51,392 bases of DNA from Methanobacteriota archaeon (GTDB taxonomy: Archaea > Halobacteriota > Methanomicrobia > Methanomicrobiales > Methanomicrobiaceae), in NCBI GenBank assembly GCA_016841485.1, contig JAENZA010000009.1:1-51392 (forward strand), in the 5' to 3' direction. Made by a program: the position numbers and the translations under genes. Each line of letters begins with the position of its first letter. Position 1 is the stretch's first letter. This document shows, in pieces, positions 27,227-35,492 of the stretch. Below the pieces are notes generated by a model, which did no database searches, was not told the origin of the DNA, and worked only from the letters and a program-made list of their open reading frames with translations.

Positions 27227-28555
27227 TTATGCAGGGTCCCCGGGAAGAAGGGCATCAAGCCGTTCCATCATCCGGGCCACTGCACCCGCGTCGTGCCCGC
27301 TGCAGAATGAGGTGGAGAGCGTCATATGCCCTTCAAACGTCGAGGCAAGGAGGATGGATCCGGGGGGATAGGTGGCAGGGGCCGGGCACCATACATGCCG
27401 TACCGTGACCGGCTCACCGTTCTCCCCCACATAATACGAAGCCACGGTGGGCGGGATGACCCCGGTGTTTGTAAGTATGGGATTCTTCCGTTTTTCACCC
27501 GAATAGGTCTCCTGCATTGCGGCAAAGAGGGGCGCAATACCCTCCCTGATACCTGCCGCATACGCCTTCTCGTACAGGACCACCGTCCCCAGACCGACAT
27601 GCTCGTTCTTCTTCTCCTCCATCATCCGGGATACCCGGGGAAGGATCTCCTCAAGCCCTTCCCCTTTCTCTGCCGAAAGCTGCAGTTCATACCCCACGGA
27701 GAGGTTGCAGATACTCCGTGGAGGGATGCAGCGCAGGTAGCGTCGCAGGTCAAGGGTCCCGAGAAGGCCGAGGTCCCTGCCATAGAGATGTTCGTCACCG
27801 TTCACTGCCAGCAGTGCGGTAAAATAGGCGGCAAGGAGGAGGTCGTTTAGTGTTGCCCCCCGCTCTTTTGCATAATCACGCAGAACCGTGAATCGTGCCG
27901 GGGGGATATCCAACCGGGCCCACCGGGGGGTGTCACGGGAGAGGGTGTGGCAGGGAAATCCCCAGTTCTCGGCAAATGCACATTCCCGGGTATAGGCCCG
28001 GGAGCACTCCTCGTCCGTAAAGGACGCACAAATCCTCTCCGTCCCACGGTCCTCCCAGAGCGGCAGGATGAACGGGGCCCTTTTCTCGACCCGTTCCCGG
28101 TAGCACTCCGCAAGAAGGGTGGCTGCCTGGAAGAGGCCGTTTGCATCTACCGCCGCATGGTGAAGACTGAGGACGATGGTGTCGGCCCTTGCCCCAGGGT
28201 CTCTGAACACAGAGAGCCGCACCTGCGGCCCGGTAAAGGGATCGATCACCGGAAGGGAGGAGAACTCCGCTCCCGTTGAGAAAGGTTCTTCGAGACAGGA
28301 AATGGCCGCATAGACCGCAGCAAGGGGGAGCTCCTCCCAGTAGCCCCGGTCATGTTTTTCGAGATAGCGGCACCGGAGCACCGGCGCCGCCAATGCGATG
28401 TCCCGGAGGGCTGCGTGGAGCGCAGTAAGGTCAAGGCGGCCGTCTATCTCGATAACCAGGTGGATCGTCGGATCATAGACCTCGGCAAACCATACGTTCA
28501 CCACATCGAATGCCGGTGCCGGCCATAATCTGCCTCCTGCTTCCCCCTGATTCAT
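27227..28555 (-). CDS. Condensation-domain / acyltransferase-like protein
   Basis: 442 residues. A HHxxxD motif (LSLHHAAVDANGLFQ, near residue 131) with TIVLSLHH before it and, about 150 residues later, NDLLLAAYFTALLAVNG, matches the non-ribosomal-peptide condensation/PapA/WES acyltransferase superfamily, in which the second His is the catalytic base. The usual DG of HHxxxDG is here DA. These enzymes join acyl groups or peptides to alcohols or amines. No adenylation or carrier domain lies nearby, so it may use an acyl-CoA or free carrier. It is the first gene of a minus-strand row with MarR and MATE. Reading is by motif; substrate unknown. Confidence 0.7.
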   Translation of the reverse strand: MNQGEAGGRLWPAPAFDVVNVWFAEVYDPTIHLVIEIDGRLDLTALHAALRDIALAAPVLRCRYLEKHDRGYWEELPLAAVYAAISCLEEPFSTGAEFSSLPVIDPFTGPQVRLSVFRDPGARADTIVLSLHHAAVDANGLFQAATLLAECYRERVEKRAPFILPLWEDRGTERICASFTDEECSRAYTRECAFAENWGFPCHTLSRDTPRWARLDIPPARFTVLRDYAKERGATLNDLLLAAYFTALLAVNGDEHLYGRDLGLLGTLDLRRYLRCIPPRSICNLSVGYELQLSAEKGEGLEEILPRVSRMMEEKKNEHVGLGTVVLYEKAYAAGIREGIAPLFAAMQETYSGEKRKNPILTNTGVIPPTVASYYVGENGEPVTVRHVWCPAPATYPPGSILLASTFEGHMTLSTSFCSGHDAGAVARMMERLDALLPGDPA

Positions 28556-28725
28556 AGTCGTCCGTTATGGTTATCCCCCGCAGGTATATTGGTTATTGTT
28601 CTCCGGTGAAAGTAAACTCCCCCCTCAGAACCATCCGTACCTCCGCAACCGGGCGCCGCAGCCCACTCACAGGGCCTCTGCGAAATGCGGAGACAATCTG
28701 CAGGGAACTGTACAGGAACTGCGAC

Positions 28726-29277
28726 TTATGCCGAAAGCAGGAGGAGCACTACACAGACGGTCGGGGGAATGACGAGATTGTCCTCGACAGGGGAGATAAG
28801 CTCTGCAACGGCAGCGACCACCGCCACCAACACCGCATGAAAGGGAGAGAGCAGGAGGAGCAGGACGACGGCTGCCCCCATCAGTCCCGCCAGCGACCCC
28901 TCCCACGTCTTGCCGTTTACTATCCGGTGACTTCCGAACGCCGTTCCCGCCATGGTGCTGACACTGTCGAGCACGGCGAGGGTGACGACCCCCGCCAGCG
29001 CATACTGGACGGGGAAAACCGCAAGGCAGAAGATCGTGGAGATGACAAAACAGATGGCCCCGAATCCCGGGATACGGACATCCCGTTCGAACGCATCCAG
29101 CATACCGGAGAAGAATGGCACCCGCTTTCCCGCCGAGATGCTGCCGAGGACGGCAAAACCTCCCAGGAGACCTGCCGAAAAGAGCATCAGGGAGACCTCT
29201 GCACCGGCAGCAAGAATCAGTGCCGCAATGAGAAGGCCGACGATGAGATGAACTCCCTGCCTGGCGTATTCATTCAT
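28726..29277 (-). CDS. Dolichol kinase / CTP-dependent polyprenol kinase-like membrane protein
   Basis: 183 residues with about five or six membrane spans. GTAFGSHRIVNGKTWEGSLAGLMGA is the conserved cytoplasmic loop of the SEC59/DGK1/CdsA-like family, with the KTWEGS motif that binds CTP or phosphate. Archaeal relatives are thought to phosphorylate dolichol or geranylgeraniol with CTP. CarS-type CDP-archaeol synthase is a rival reading since it shares this motif, but the length and lack of the CarS N-terminal pattern favour the kinase. It stands alone, 170 bases upstream of the condensation-domain gene; the spacer shows nothing clear. Confidence 0.65.
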   Translation of the reverse strand: MNEYARQGVHLIVGLLIAALILAAGAEVSLMLFSAGLLGGFAVLGSISAGKRVPFFSGMLDAFERDVRIPGFGAICFVISTIFCLAVFPVQYALAGVVTLAVLDSVSTMAGTAFGSHRIVNGKTWEGSLAGLMGAAVVLLLLLSPFHAVLVAVVAAVAELISPVEDNLVIPPTVCVVLLLLSA

Positions 29278-29445
29278 TGATCAGAGGTAGGCACCCGGAC
29301 CCGATAAATCCCCTCTGCGTGTACCAGGATGACTCCATTGCTGCGCCTGTTCTCCGTTTCCGACAGAAAATAGAAGATTTATCTGTCCCGCGGCTCTACA
29401 AACCTTAGATACGCGTTTTTAGCGTCCGCAGGATGGGAGAGAACG

Positions 29446-30300
29446 ATGGGAAGAATCAAACAACGCATCTACGAGATTGTCGAGACACCACGGGAAGACG
29501 ACCGGGCAAGCATCTTCTTTGATGTATTCATCGTCTCCATGATCTTTCTCTCCATCGCAGGCCTCGTTCTTGGAAGTGTCCAGTCTTTCCTTGAAGATCA
29601 TTTCATGGTCATTCTGGGAATCGAACTTATTACCGGGGTCGTCTTTACCATCGAATATGTGCTGAGGATCTGGGCATGCACGGCAGATCCCGAATACGCC
29701 CGGGCCATCACCGGGAGAATACGCTATGCTCTGGGACTCTTCCAGATAATCGACCTTGTCGCCCTGCTTCCGTATTACCTGTCGCTCTTCTTCCCCTTCA
29801 ATGTCGAATTTCTCCGGGTGCTGCGGCTCCTGCGTCTCATCAAACTGGGCAAATACTCCAAATCGTTCTCCCTCATGGTGAAGGTGGTCGACAGGGACAA
29901 ACAGTCCCTCCTTTCCGCCCTCTCCGTCCTCATCATCATCCTCGTCATCGCCTCCTCGCTCATGTTCTACGCGGAACATGACGCGCAGCCGGAGGTGTAC
30001 TCCAGCATCCCTGCGGCGATGTGGTGGGGCCTTATTACCCTTGCCACCGTGGGATACGGAGATATGGTGCCTGTCACTCCGCTCGGAAAAATCCTGGGGG
30101 GCGTCATGGCCCTCATCGGGATCGGCGTCTTTGCACTGCCCGCCGGTATCATTGCATCGGGGTTCACCGCGGTTCTCAAAGAGGAAGAGGAGAAGAAAAA
30201 GGCAAAAAGAAACAAGGGAAAGGCCGCGGCCACCGGGCCGGCGGTTGAGGTCTGCCCCCACTGCGGCCGTGAGATTCGACCCGAAGACCGGAAGTCCTAG
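29446..30300 (+). CDS. Voltage-gated-type potassium channel, C-terminal CxxC tail
   Basis: 284 residues. Six spans: S1 near 24-45, S4 with regularly spaced arginines (VLRLLRLIKLGKYSK), pore loop TLATVGYGDMVPVTP with the K+ selectivity filter TVGYGD, and S6 after it. This is the Kv/KvAP-like layout. A charged linker (KEEEEKKKAKRNKGK) is followed by a single C-x2-C (CPHCGREIRP) at about residue 270. Four subunits would bring four such pairs together, so a zinc site shared between subunits is possible. GGGAGAGAACG precedes the ATG. Its stop overlaps the convergent nitrogenase-like gene by four bases. Confidence 0.88.
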   Translation: MGRIKQRIYEIVETPREDDRASIFFDVFIVSMIFLSIAGLVLGSVQSFLEDHFMVILGIELITGVVFTIEYVLRIWACTADPEYARAITGRIRYALGLFQIIDLVALLPYYLSLFFPFNVEFLRVLRLLRLIKLGKYSKSFSLMVKVVDRDKQSLLSALSVLIIILVIASSLMFYAEHDAQPEVYSSIPAAMWWGLITLATVGYGDMVPVTPLGKILGGVMALIGIGVFALPAGIIASGFTAVLKEEEEKKKAKRNKGKAAATGPAVEVCPHCGREIRPEDRKS

Positions 30301-31418
30301 CAGGAGGACAGGCCTGCGGCAAGCACCCGCTCAATAACCCAGAGGGCCCCTTCGATGCCGGCGAGGGGCCGGTTGCAGAGCATCAGCGACTTCTTCATCG
30401 GCAGGGTGACCTGGACCTGCATGGCGCCGGGTGCCAGCGCCGCCTCATAGGCAGAACCGAAGATGATATCGGGGGACGTCCCGTTCAGGCAGGCCCGGAC
30501 AGACCCGATATCCGGTGCATAGACGATGTCGCCCCTTCCCTCCGGCGGAACCGTCCTTGAGGCGGCAAAGGCGATATCGGCATCCAGATAGGTGGTGCAG
30601 AGATCCGCTATCATCCCGGCATAGCCGGCCATCGCGACGATGCCGATGACCGGAGAGTCATGCGCCCTGAGGTAGCGATCGCATGCGATCACGATGCGCT
30701 CCTCCGCCTCCTCCGTCTCATCCATCACCGGCGAGATATCGGCATCCGGGCAGAGGGCGGCAAGCCGCACGAAGGCATTCCGCACCCCGGCAAGTCCCAG
30801 CATCACGCCTGCATGCTCTCCGATGCCGGTCGCCATGTCCGGGACGAGGGTCAGGGTCACCGGGGACGGGCGGCGTACGGAGGCCAGGGTGTCACGGCAG
30901 TAGGTTGCTGCAACCGGGATACCCGCCATCCCACAGAGGCGTTCCACCTCCCGGCGGTTGCCGGTGGAGAAGAGATCGGTCGATATGCAGCCGTCGAGGT
31001 TCACCCCCTCCCGTGTGGGGTCGACGACGGGAGCAAGAGCCGCCACCGCCCGCCGGAACCCTTCTCCGAGGTCCCCTGCATAGCCGGGTGCATCAACCAC
31101 GATGGCGTTATGATCATCAAGGAACTGGCCGACATCCTCCCCGATGGTCGACGGGACGCAGGAATTGACGACGGCCACCTGTTCACAGAGGGGCGATACC
31201 GCCTCCACCACCTCGCGCAGGCGGTCTTCGGTCCCAAAGACGACCTCATGCTCGAGGAGATAGGTACAGTTGAGAGGATCGGGTATCACTGCATCGGCAT
31301 AGAAGTAGCAGGCGGACGAACCGTGGATGACGACCCCCACCCCGTCAATCGCCGCAAGGGCCGATGCCGCACCGACCATGGCGCACGGCCATACCGGGTT
31401 TTCACAGGGTCTGGCCAT
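30297..31418 (-). CDS. Nitrogenase component 1-like protein (NifK-like partner)
   Basis: 373 residues of the NifD/NifK/BchN superfamily. Three cysteines fall at P-cluster-like places: WPCAMVGAA (Cys12), HGSSACYFY (Cys37) and VVNSCVPSTIGED (Cys87), with the usual IGED/IGDD turn after the last. The chain is shorter than NifK (about 520). I see no clear equivalent of an active-site cofactor Cys/His. It overlaps the NifD-like gene by 17 bases, so the two probably form a heteromer that receives electrons from the NifH-like protein. CfbD, the F430 enzyme, has a single component-1 chain and different N-terminal motifs as I recall them, so this is a different type. Substrate unknown. Confidence 0.72.
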   Translation of the reverse strand: MARPCENPVWPCAMVGAASALAAIDGVGVVIHGSSACYFYADAVIPDPLNCTYLLEHEVVFGTEDRLREVVEAVSPLCEQVAVVNSCVPSTIGEDVGQFLDDHNAIVVDAPGYAGDLGEGFRRAVAALAPVVDPTREGVNLDGCISTDLFSTGNRREVERLCGMAGIPVAATYCRDTLASVRRPSPVTLTLVPDMATGIGEHAGVMLGLAGVRNAFVRLAALCPDADISPVMDETEEAEERIVIACDRYLRAHDSPVIGIVAMAGYAGMIADLCTTYLDADIAFAASRTVPPEGRGDIVYAPDIGSVRACLNGTSPDIIFGSAYEAALAPGAMQVQVTLPMKKSLMLCNRPLAGIEGALWVIERVLAAGLSSC

Positions 31419-32454
31419 TGATGAACCTCCTCCACTGTCTGAGCATCGCCCGGATACCGGAGGTGCCGACCGGCATGCAGAACGGGACCGGGATCACCGT
31501 CCCCTCCGGAGAGACATGGATACCGAGATGTTCTGCGATCTCCTCAAAGAGATCGTTTCCCGCCGACTGGAACCCGAATGAATCGAAGGTGATGCACGCA
31601 CCGGCAAGATCGCTGAAGTCCCCGGCAAGCTCCTCCTGCCGGGCCTCTTCCTCCCTGATTGCATCCGAGGCGTCGATACCGGTCAGCCCCCCCACCTCAC
31701 CAAGAAATGCAATCGTCCCTGCAAGCCCCGCCGGAAACACAGGGATGGAGGGAATGCCGGTCAGGGCGTCAAAATGCGCTGACAGTATGCCCTGCGGGTC
31801 TTCCCGCATCACATTCAGGCATCCCGCCCCCATCCCCCGGATCTCTTCCGGTGAGACGTTGCGGACGAACCTGACATTCACCTCAAGACCAAGGGCCCCC
31901 AGCAGGCGTGCCACCTCGGCATAGTTCGCCTCCACCTCAAACTCGAGGTTCTTCTCCCCAATCAGGTTGACCCCGCGATCGCGGGACGGCGAAGGTTCAA
32001 TAAAGTCTGCAAGGGCAAAAAGGGCGCTGCTGTATCCAGAATGAAACGTCCCCCCGAGAAACCCGGAACTTTCGATATGGACAACCGGGACCTCCCAGTC
32101 CCTCGCACATACCGCCGCCGTATCATCCCCGATGGTCTCGGTGACACAGGTCGAGATGACGCAGACAGCCGACGGCCCCGATGAACAGGCCTGGGCAATC
32201 GCTTCTGCAAGGGCCTCCTCGCCCCCGAAGATCACCTCTTCTTCCCCGAGTCCGCTGGAGATGATGCGTGGTATGGTATAGATATCGTGCTCGAGGAGCG
32301 TCGTGTGCAGAAGCGAGGTATTGATATGGGTACAGCCGTCCGGCCCGTGGACGATGGTGACGGCGTCATCGAGAAAGGCGCTTACAGAAAGCGCCCCCAT
32401 CACCGTGCAACCTTCAAACCGGGATGTGTTTTCTGGCAAGTGCTTCGAGTTCAT
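31402..32454 (-). CDS. Nitrogenase component 1-like protein (NifD-like partner)
   Basis: 350 residues from the ATG at 32454, which has GGAG nine bases upstream; the longer frame to 32511 is unlikely. Cysteines at FEGCTVMGA (16), HGPDGCTHI (41) and [11 protein letters not shown] (103) match the three P-cluster-type positions. [17 protein letters not shown] at the end and the GSCP-like STCVTET loop are typical of the superfamily. The start overlaps the NifH-like gene by 41 bases, an unusually long overlap, and the end overlaps the K-like gene. Together H, D and K form a set like nitrogenase, protochlorophyllide reductase or the methylthio-alkane reductase, but none of these is matched exactly. 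Confidence 0.72.
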   Translation of the reverse strand: MNSKHLPENTSRFEGCTVMGALSVSAFLDDAVTIVHGPDGCTHINTSLLHTTLLEHDIYTIPRIISSGLGEEEVIFGGEEALAEAIAQACSSGPSAVCVISTCVTETIGDDTAAVCARDWEVPVVHIESSGFLGGTFHSGYSSALFALADFIEPSPSRDRGVNLIGEKNLEFEVEANYAEVARLLGALGLEVNVRFVRNVSPEEIRGMGAGCLNVMREDPQGILSAHFDALTGIPSIPVFPAGLAGTIAFLGEVGGLTGIDASDAIREEEARQEELAGDFSDLAGACITFDSFGFQSAGNDLFEEIAEHLGIHVSPEGTVIPVPFCMPVGTSGIRAMLRQWRRFINGQTL

Positions 32455-33229
32455 GCATCTCCAGCGGAGTCGGGATGGACGTCTCGGTGTTCGTCTGTAT
32501 CGTCTCTGCAAGCTGCCGGTAGACCATCGCCTGGGCCGAATCGGGGGCGAACTCTATGACGGTCTGCTGATTGACCTCGGCAATCTGGACCACCTGGTCA
32601 CGGGGAACATAGGCGATGAGGCGCGATCCCACGAGGGAGGCAAACTCACGGACCAGGTCCTCTTCGCCGGGGATATTCTTGGCATTGCAGATCACCCCGC
32701 CCAGGGCGCACCGTGCCTTGCTGCGCTTTGAGAGGCGGGCAATGGCCTTGCAGATATTGTTGGCCGCATAGAGAGACATGAACTCGCCCGAGGTGACGAG
32801 ATAAATTTCCTGTGCATAGCCTTCCCGCATGGGCATGGCAAACCCGCCGCAGACCACGTCCCCGAGCACATCATAGACAATGACGTCCCCGTAGAGGGCA
32901 TCGAGTTTCTGGAGAAGCTGGAAGGTTGCGATGATCCCCCGCCCTGCACAGCCGATGCCGGGTTCCGGGCCGCCCGCCTCGACGCACCGTATTCCGCCAT
33001 ATCCTTCGAAGACCACCTCTTCAACGCCTATTTTATCTCCCTTTTCACGGACAAGATCCAGAACCGTTGGAATCCACTTCCCGTGCATCAGCATTCTCGT
33101 GCTGTCATGCTTCGGGTCACACCCGATCTGCATCACGTCACAACCGGTATCCGCCAGAGCTGCCGAGAGATTTGCCGATGTAGTGGACTTTCCAATGCCA
33201 CCCTTTCCATACAGGGCGATTTGTTTCAT
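32414..33229 (-). CDS. NifH-like nitrogenase iron protein homologue (electron donor ATPase)
   Basis: 271 residues. The P-loop is [15 protein letters not shown] (7-21). [14 protein letters not shown] (Cys94) and [14 protein letters not shown] (Cys127) hold the two cysteines per subunit that bind the [4Fe-4S] cluster between the monomers; both are present. [15 protein letters not shown] is the switch-region stretch. It is close to CfbC and NifH, and should donate electrons with ATP hydrolysis to the D/K-like pair encoded downstream. The ATG has no ribosome site; a TATA-like atgatata lies about 22-28 bases upstream, so it is probably leaderless. A palindrome sits at the predicted start point. 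Confidence 0.88.
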   Translation of the reverse strand: MKQIALYGKGGIGKSTTSANLSAALADTGCDVMQIGCDPKHDSTRMLMHGKWIPTVLDLVREKGDKIGVEEVVFEGYGGIRCVEAGGPEPGIGCAGRGIIATFQLLQKLDALYGDVIVYDVLGDVVCGGFAMPMREGYAQEIYLVTSGEFMSLYAANNICKAIARLSKRSKARCALGGVICNAKNIPGEEDLVREFASLVGSRLIAYVPRDQVVQIAEVNQQTVIEFAPDSAQAMVYRQLAETIQTNTETSIPTPLEMHELEALARKHIPV

Positions 33230-33523
33230 TGACTAAAATTTAGTTGTGCTATATCATTAGTACTCGCTTACAGCCGGGGGTCTTGGGTCCCCTTTTAACC
33301 ACCATCAGGCGTACCGACAGGAGAATTATCACACCGGGGAAGACAAGGGAGTCGCAGGTGAGATTTAAAAAACGGCAAGTATGTCCATCCCGGGAGAGGG
33401 AACAAAAGGATGATGAGGATACCTGCCCGAGGATCATCTTCAGGTCGATGATGCTCTTCATCTTCCGCCATTCGTGTAAATTCTAAAAAGTATGATCATC
33501 CCGCTCGCCGGAATGGGGCAGGG
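33230..33523. other. Gene-free 294-base spacer upstream of the nifH-like operon
   Basis: I see no convincing gene. An open frame at 33244-33486 (+) lacks a start context and protein-like composition. ATGATGA (33410-33416) resembles a C box of a C/D RNA, but no CTGA D box follows at the right distance. The spacer holds the promoter of the nifH-like gene and, near 33364-33372, an AT-rich atttaaaaa stretch. Confidence 0.5.
33232..33244. promoter_or_regulatory. 13-bp palindrome ACTAAAATTTAGT at the nifH-like start
   Basis: Perfect 6-base arms around a central A, 3-15 bases upstream of the nifH-like ATG, between the TATA-like element and the predicted start point. This is the same placement as the palindrome at wtpA, though the arms differ. 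A repressor bound here would block the operon. Confidence 0.4.
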
Positions 33524-34993
33524 TTACCACTCAAATCCACGGATGAGGCCAATGAAGAAGACGATCACCGCCATCACCTCGAGCCTGCCGAGCCACATCT
33601 GGAGTATGAGAACGATCTTTGATGCCGCCGAGATATCCGGCGTGACAAACCCTGTGGAGATCCCGTTGTTGCAGGTCGCCGAGATCACGTCGAAGATGAC
33701 GAGGCTCGTATCGATATCCGGCCGTTCGAAGTGCATGATGGCAATCATCGATATTGCGATGGTGATGATGAAGAGAACCATGGTGAGCATGTTGCGCGAC
33801 ACCTCGAGTTCCGCCTCGGCTTTGACGATGTTTCGCCCGTTGTACCTGAACGGGATGACCGCCTTTGTGCTCTTGAACGACCGCTTGAACCACCATTTGA
33901 TGCCCTTGAAGCCTATCATCACACGGGAAAGCTTGACCCCTCCTGCCGTACTTCCGCTTGAGCCGCCGACAAAGACCATCATCGTGAGGATCAGCACGGA
34001 CACGGGCGCCCAGAGAGAAATGTCTGCGGTCTGGAACCCGGTACTCGTTGCCGCAGCAGAGGCCATGAAGAGCCCGTTGACGACCGCAGAGAACGGGTCC
34101 ATATTATTGAATGCCAGCAGATCAGCGGTAATCAGCACGAATCCCGCAAGGATGATTGCAAAGAGCAGCTTTGCCTGGTCATCCTCGAATATCTTGAACT
34201 TATGTGTCCGGTGAAGCAGGAAGTAGAGTTTGAACGGCAGGGCCCCTGCGATCATCACCGGGATGATGAGCAGTTCGAGGAGACGGTTATCATAATAGCC
34301 AATGCCCCCGCTGTGAATGGTAAACCCGCCGGTCGATATGGCCGTCATCGTGATATTGAGCGCATCCCAGAGCGTCACCCCGGAGAGATAGATAAGAAAG
34401 GTGCCCCCCACGGTCAGTGCCAGGTAAATCTTCCAGATATTTTTTCCCTGCTCCACCGCACTCGGGAAATAGGCATCCTTCTTTCCCTCCATCCGCTCAG
34501 AACTGTAGAGGCGCAGGGAAGAAACGGAGGAGCGGTTCAGAAGCGCCACGCTGAACGCCACAATTCCGATACCACCGAACCATTCCATGAGCGTCCGCCA
34601 GAAGATGAGCGTCGCGGGGAGGGCATCGACATCGCGCGACATCGTCATTCCCGTATCCGTCCACCCCGACATCGCCTCGAAGACCGCATCGAGATACGGC
34701 ATATCTGCCCCGAATACAAACGGAAGCGCCCCCACCAGCGCACAGATGATCCAGATTGCTGCCACGGCAAAGAATGCCTGCGATAATTTGGGATCCTTTT
34801 GACGACGCGGCAATTCGAGAAAGAGCGACCCTATGCAGAAGAGAGCAACAGGGACGGTGACCATCGGCATGATCATGTCCAACTCCCCGAATATTACTGC
34901 CACGATGAGCGGAATGCATGTTCCTGCACTGATGTACCTGAGGATCTCACCGATATCACCCGTGACGACGAGGTACTGCTGGAGCCGGTTCAT
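33524..34993 (-). CDS. trkH: Potassium uptake protein, TrkH family
   Basis: 489 residues. Four pore-loop-like repeats are visible with filter glycines: SGWTDTGMTMS, ITMTAISTGGFTIHSGG, SAAATSTGFQTADIS and SATCNNGISTGFVT. LMEWFGGIGIVAFSVALL and MMVFVGGSSGSTAGGVKLSR are family motifs. It is the membrane channel half of a Trk/Ktr system and needs a cytoplasmic TrkA-like NAD-binding subunit, which is not seen nearby. No clear ribosome site before the ATG. The gene is upstream of the nitrogenase-like operon on the same strand, with a 294-base spacer. Confidence 0.9.
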   Translation of the reverse strand: MNRLQQYLVVTGDIGEILRYISAGTCIPLIVAVIFGELDMIMPMVTVPVALFCIGSLFLELPRRQKDPKLSQAFFAVAAIWIICALVGALPFVFGADMPYLDAVFEAMSGWTDTGMTMSRDVDALPATLIFWRTLMEWFGGIGIVAFSVALLNRSSVSSLRLYSSERMEGKKDAYFPSAVEQGKNIWKIYLALTVGGTFLIYLSGVTLWDALNITMTAISTGGFTIHSGGIGYYDNRLLELLIIPVMIAGALPFKLYFLLHRTHKFKIFEDDQAKLLFAIILAGFVLITADLLAFNNMDPFSAVVNGLFMASAAATSTGFQTADISLWAPVSVLILTMMVFVGGSSGSTAGGVKLSRVMIGFKGIKWWFKRSFKSTKAVIPFRYNGRNIVKAEAELEVSRNMLTMVLFIITIAISMIAIMHFERPDIDTSLVIFDVISATCNNGISTGFVTPDISAASKIVLILQMWLGRLEVMAVIVFFIGLIRGFEW

Positions 34994-35078
34994 AACCTAA
35001 CTACAGGTATTGGTGAAGGTGTCTTATCCTTTTTGTATTGCCAAATTACAGGGAAGAAAAAATGACGATTGGAAAGGG

Positions 35079-35480
35079 TTATTTGTTTACCCAGAGGTTG
35101 TGGATGTTGCAGCACTCAAATGCCTTCACATCGGTATCAACACCGGGGAAGAATGCCTCGGGTGCATCGCCCGGTTTGAGATAGTGGATCATTACATTGC
35201 GCCCTTTCTGAACAGCAATCCACATGATGTAGTGCTCTTCCTCCATCGGATGTGCGGTGGAGCCGACCTTCACTTTGATTCCGCCCTCCGCCTTCTCGAC
35301 GATCGGAACATGCTTCTGGGTGGCCGGATCCGCCGTCTGTTCCTCGAGCAGGTCCATCTCGGTCCCCGCACAGGAGACCGAGAGTGCATCAGGTGTCGGT
35401 GCCTTACACATCATGGCATCCATTGCCATGATGGTGCCGCTACACCCCTTGCATTTGAAAAAAATCAATTTCTCATCCAT
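35079..35480 (-). CDS. Superoxide reductase, methanoferrodoxin-like
   Basis: 133 residues. The catalytic iron site is complete: His57 (KHVP), His77 (TAHPM), His83 (EEHYI), Cys124 and His127 (ECCNIHNLW), plus catalytic Lys56. The N-terminal domain has C10, C13, C25 and C37 but lacks the CC pair of a desulforedoxin centre. This fits methanoferrodoxin, a methanogen superoxide reductase with a [4Fe-4S] cluster, rather than ordinary desulfoferrodoxin. The enzyme reduces superoxide to H2O2 in the cytoplasm. GGGAGAGAT precedes the ATG. It is the third gene of the rubredoxin-FprA operon, 12 bases after FprA. Confidence 0.85.
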   Translation of the reverse strand: MDEKLIFFKCKGCSGTIMAMDAMMCKAPTPDALSVSCAGTEMDLLEEQTADPATQKHVPIVEKAEGGIKVKVGSTAHPMEEEHYIMWIAVQKGRNVMIHYLKPGDAPEAFFPGVDTDVKAFECCNIHNLWVNK

Positions 35481-35492
35481 AGGATCTCTCCC

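Noticed and set aside
32414-33229. CfbC (F430 biosynthesis) for the NifH-like gene
   Set aside because: Sequence is close to CfbC, but the two downstream chains are unlike the single CfbD; kept as an open alternative, not the call.
33410-33416. ATGATGA resembling a C box of a C/D guide RNA
   Set aside because: No CTGA D box at the right distance and no closing stem.
33244-33486. Open frame of 80 codons upstream of the nifH-like gene
   Set aside because: No ribosome site, odd composition, and it covers the promoter region of the operon; more likely chance.
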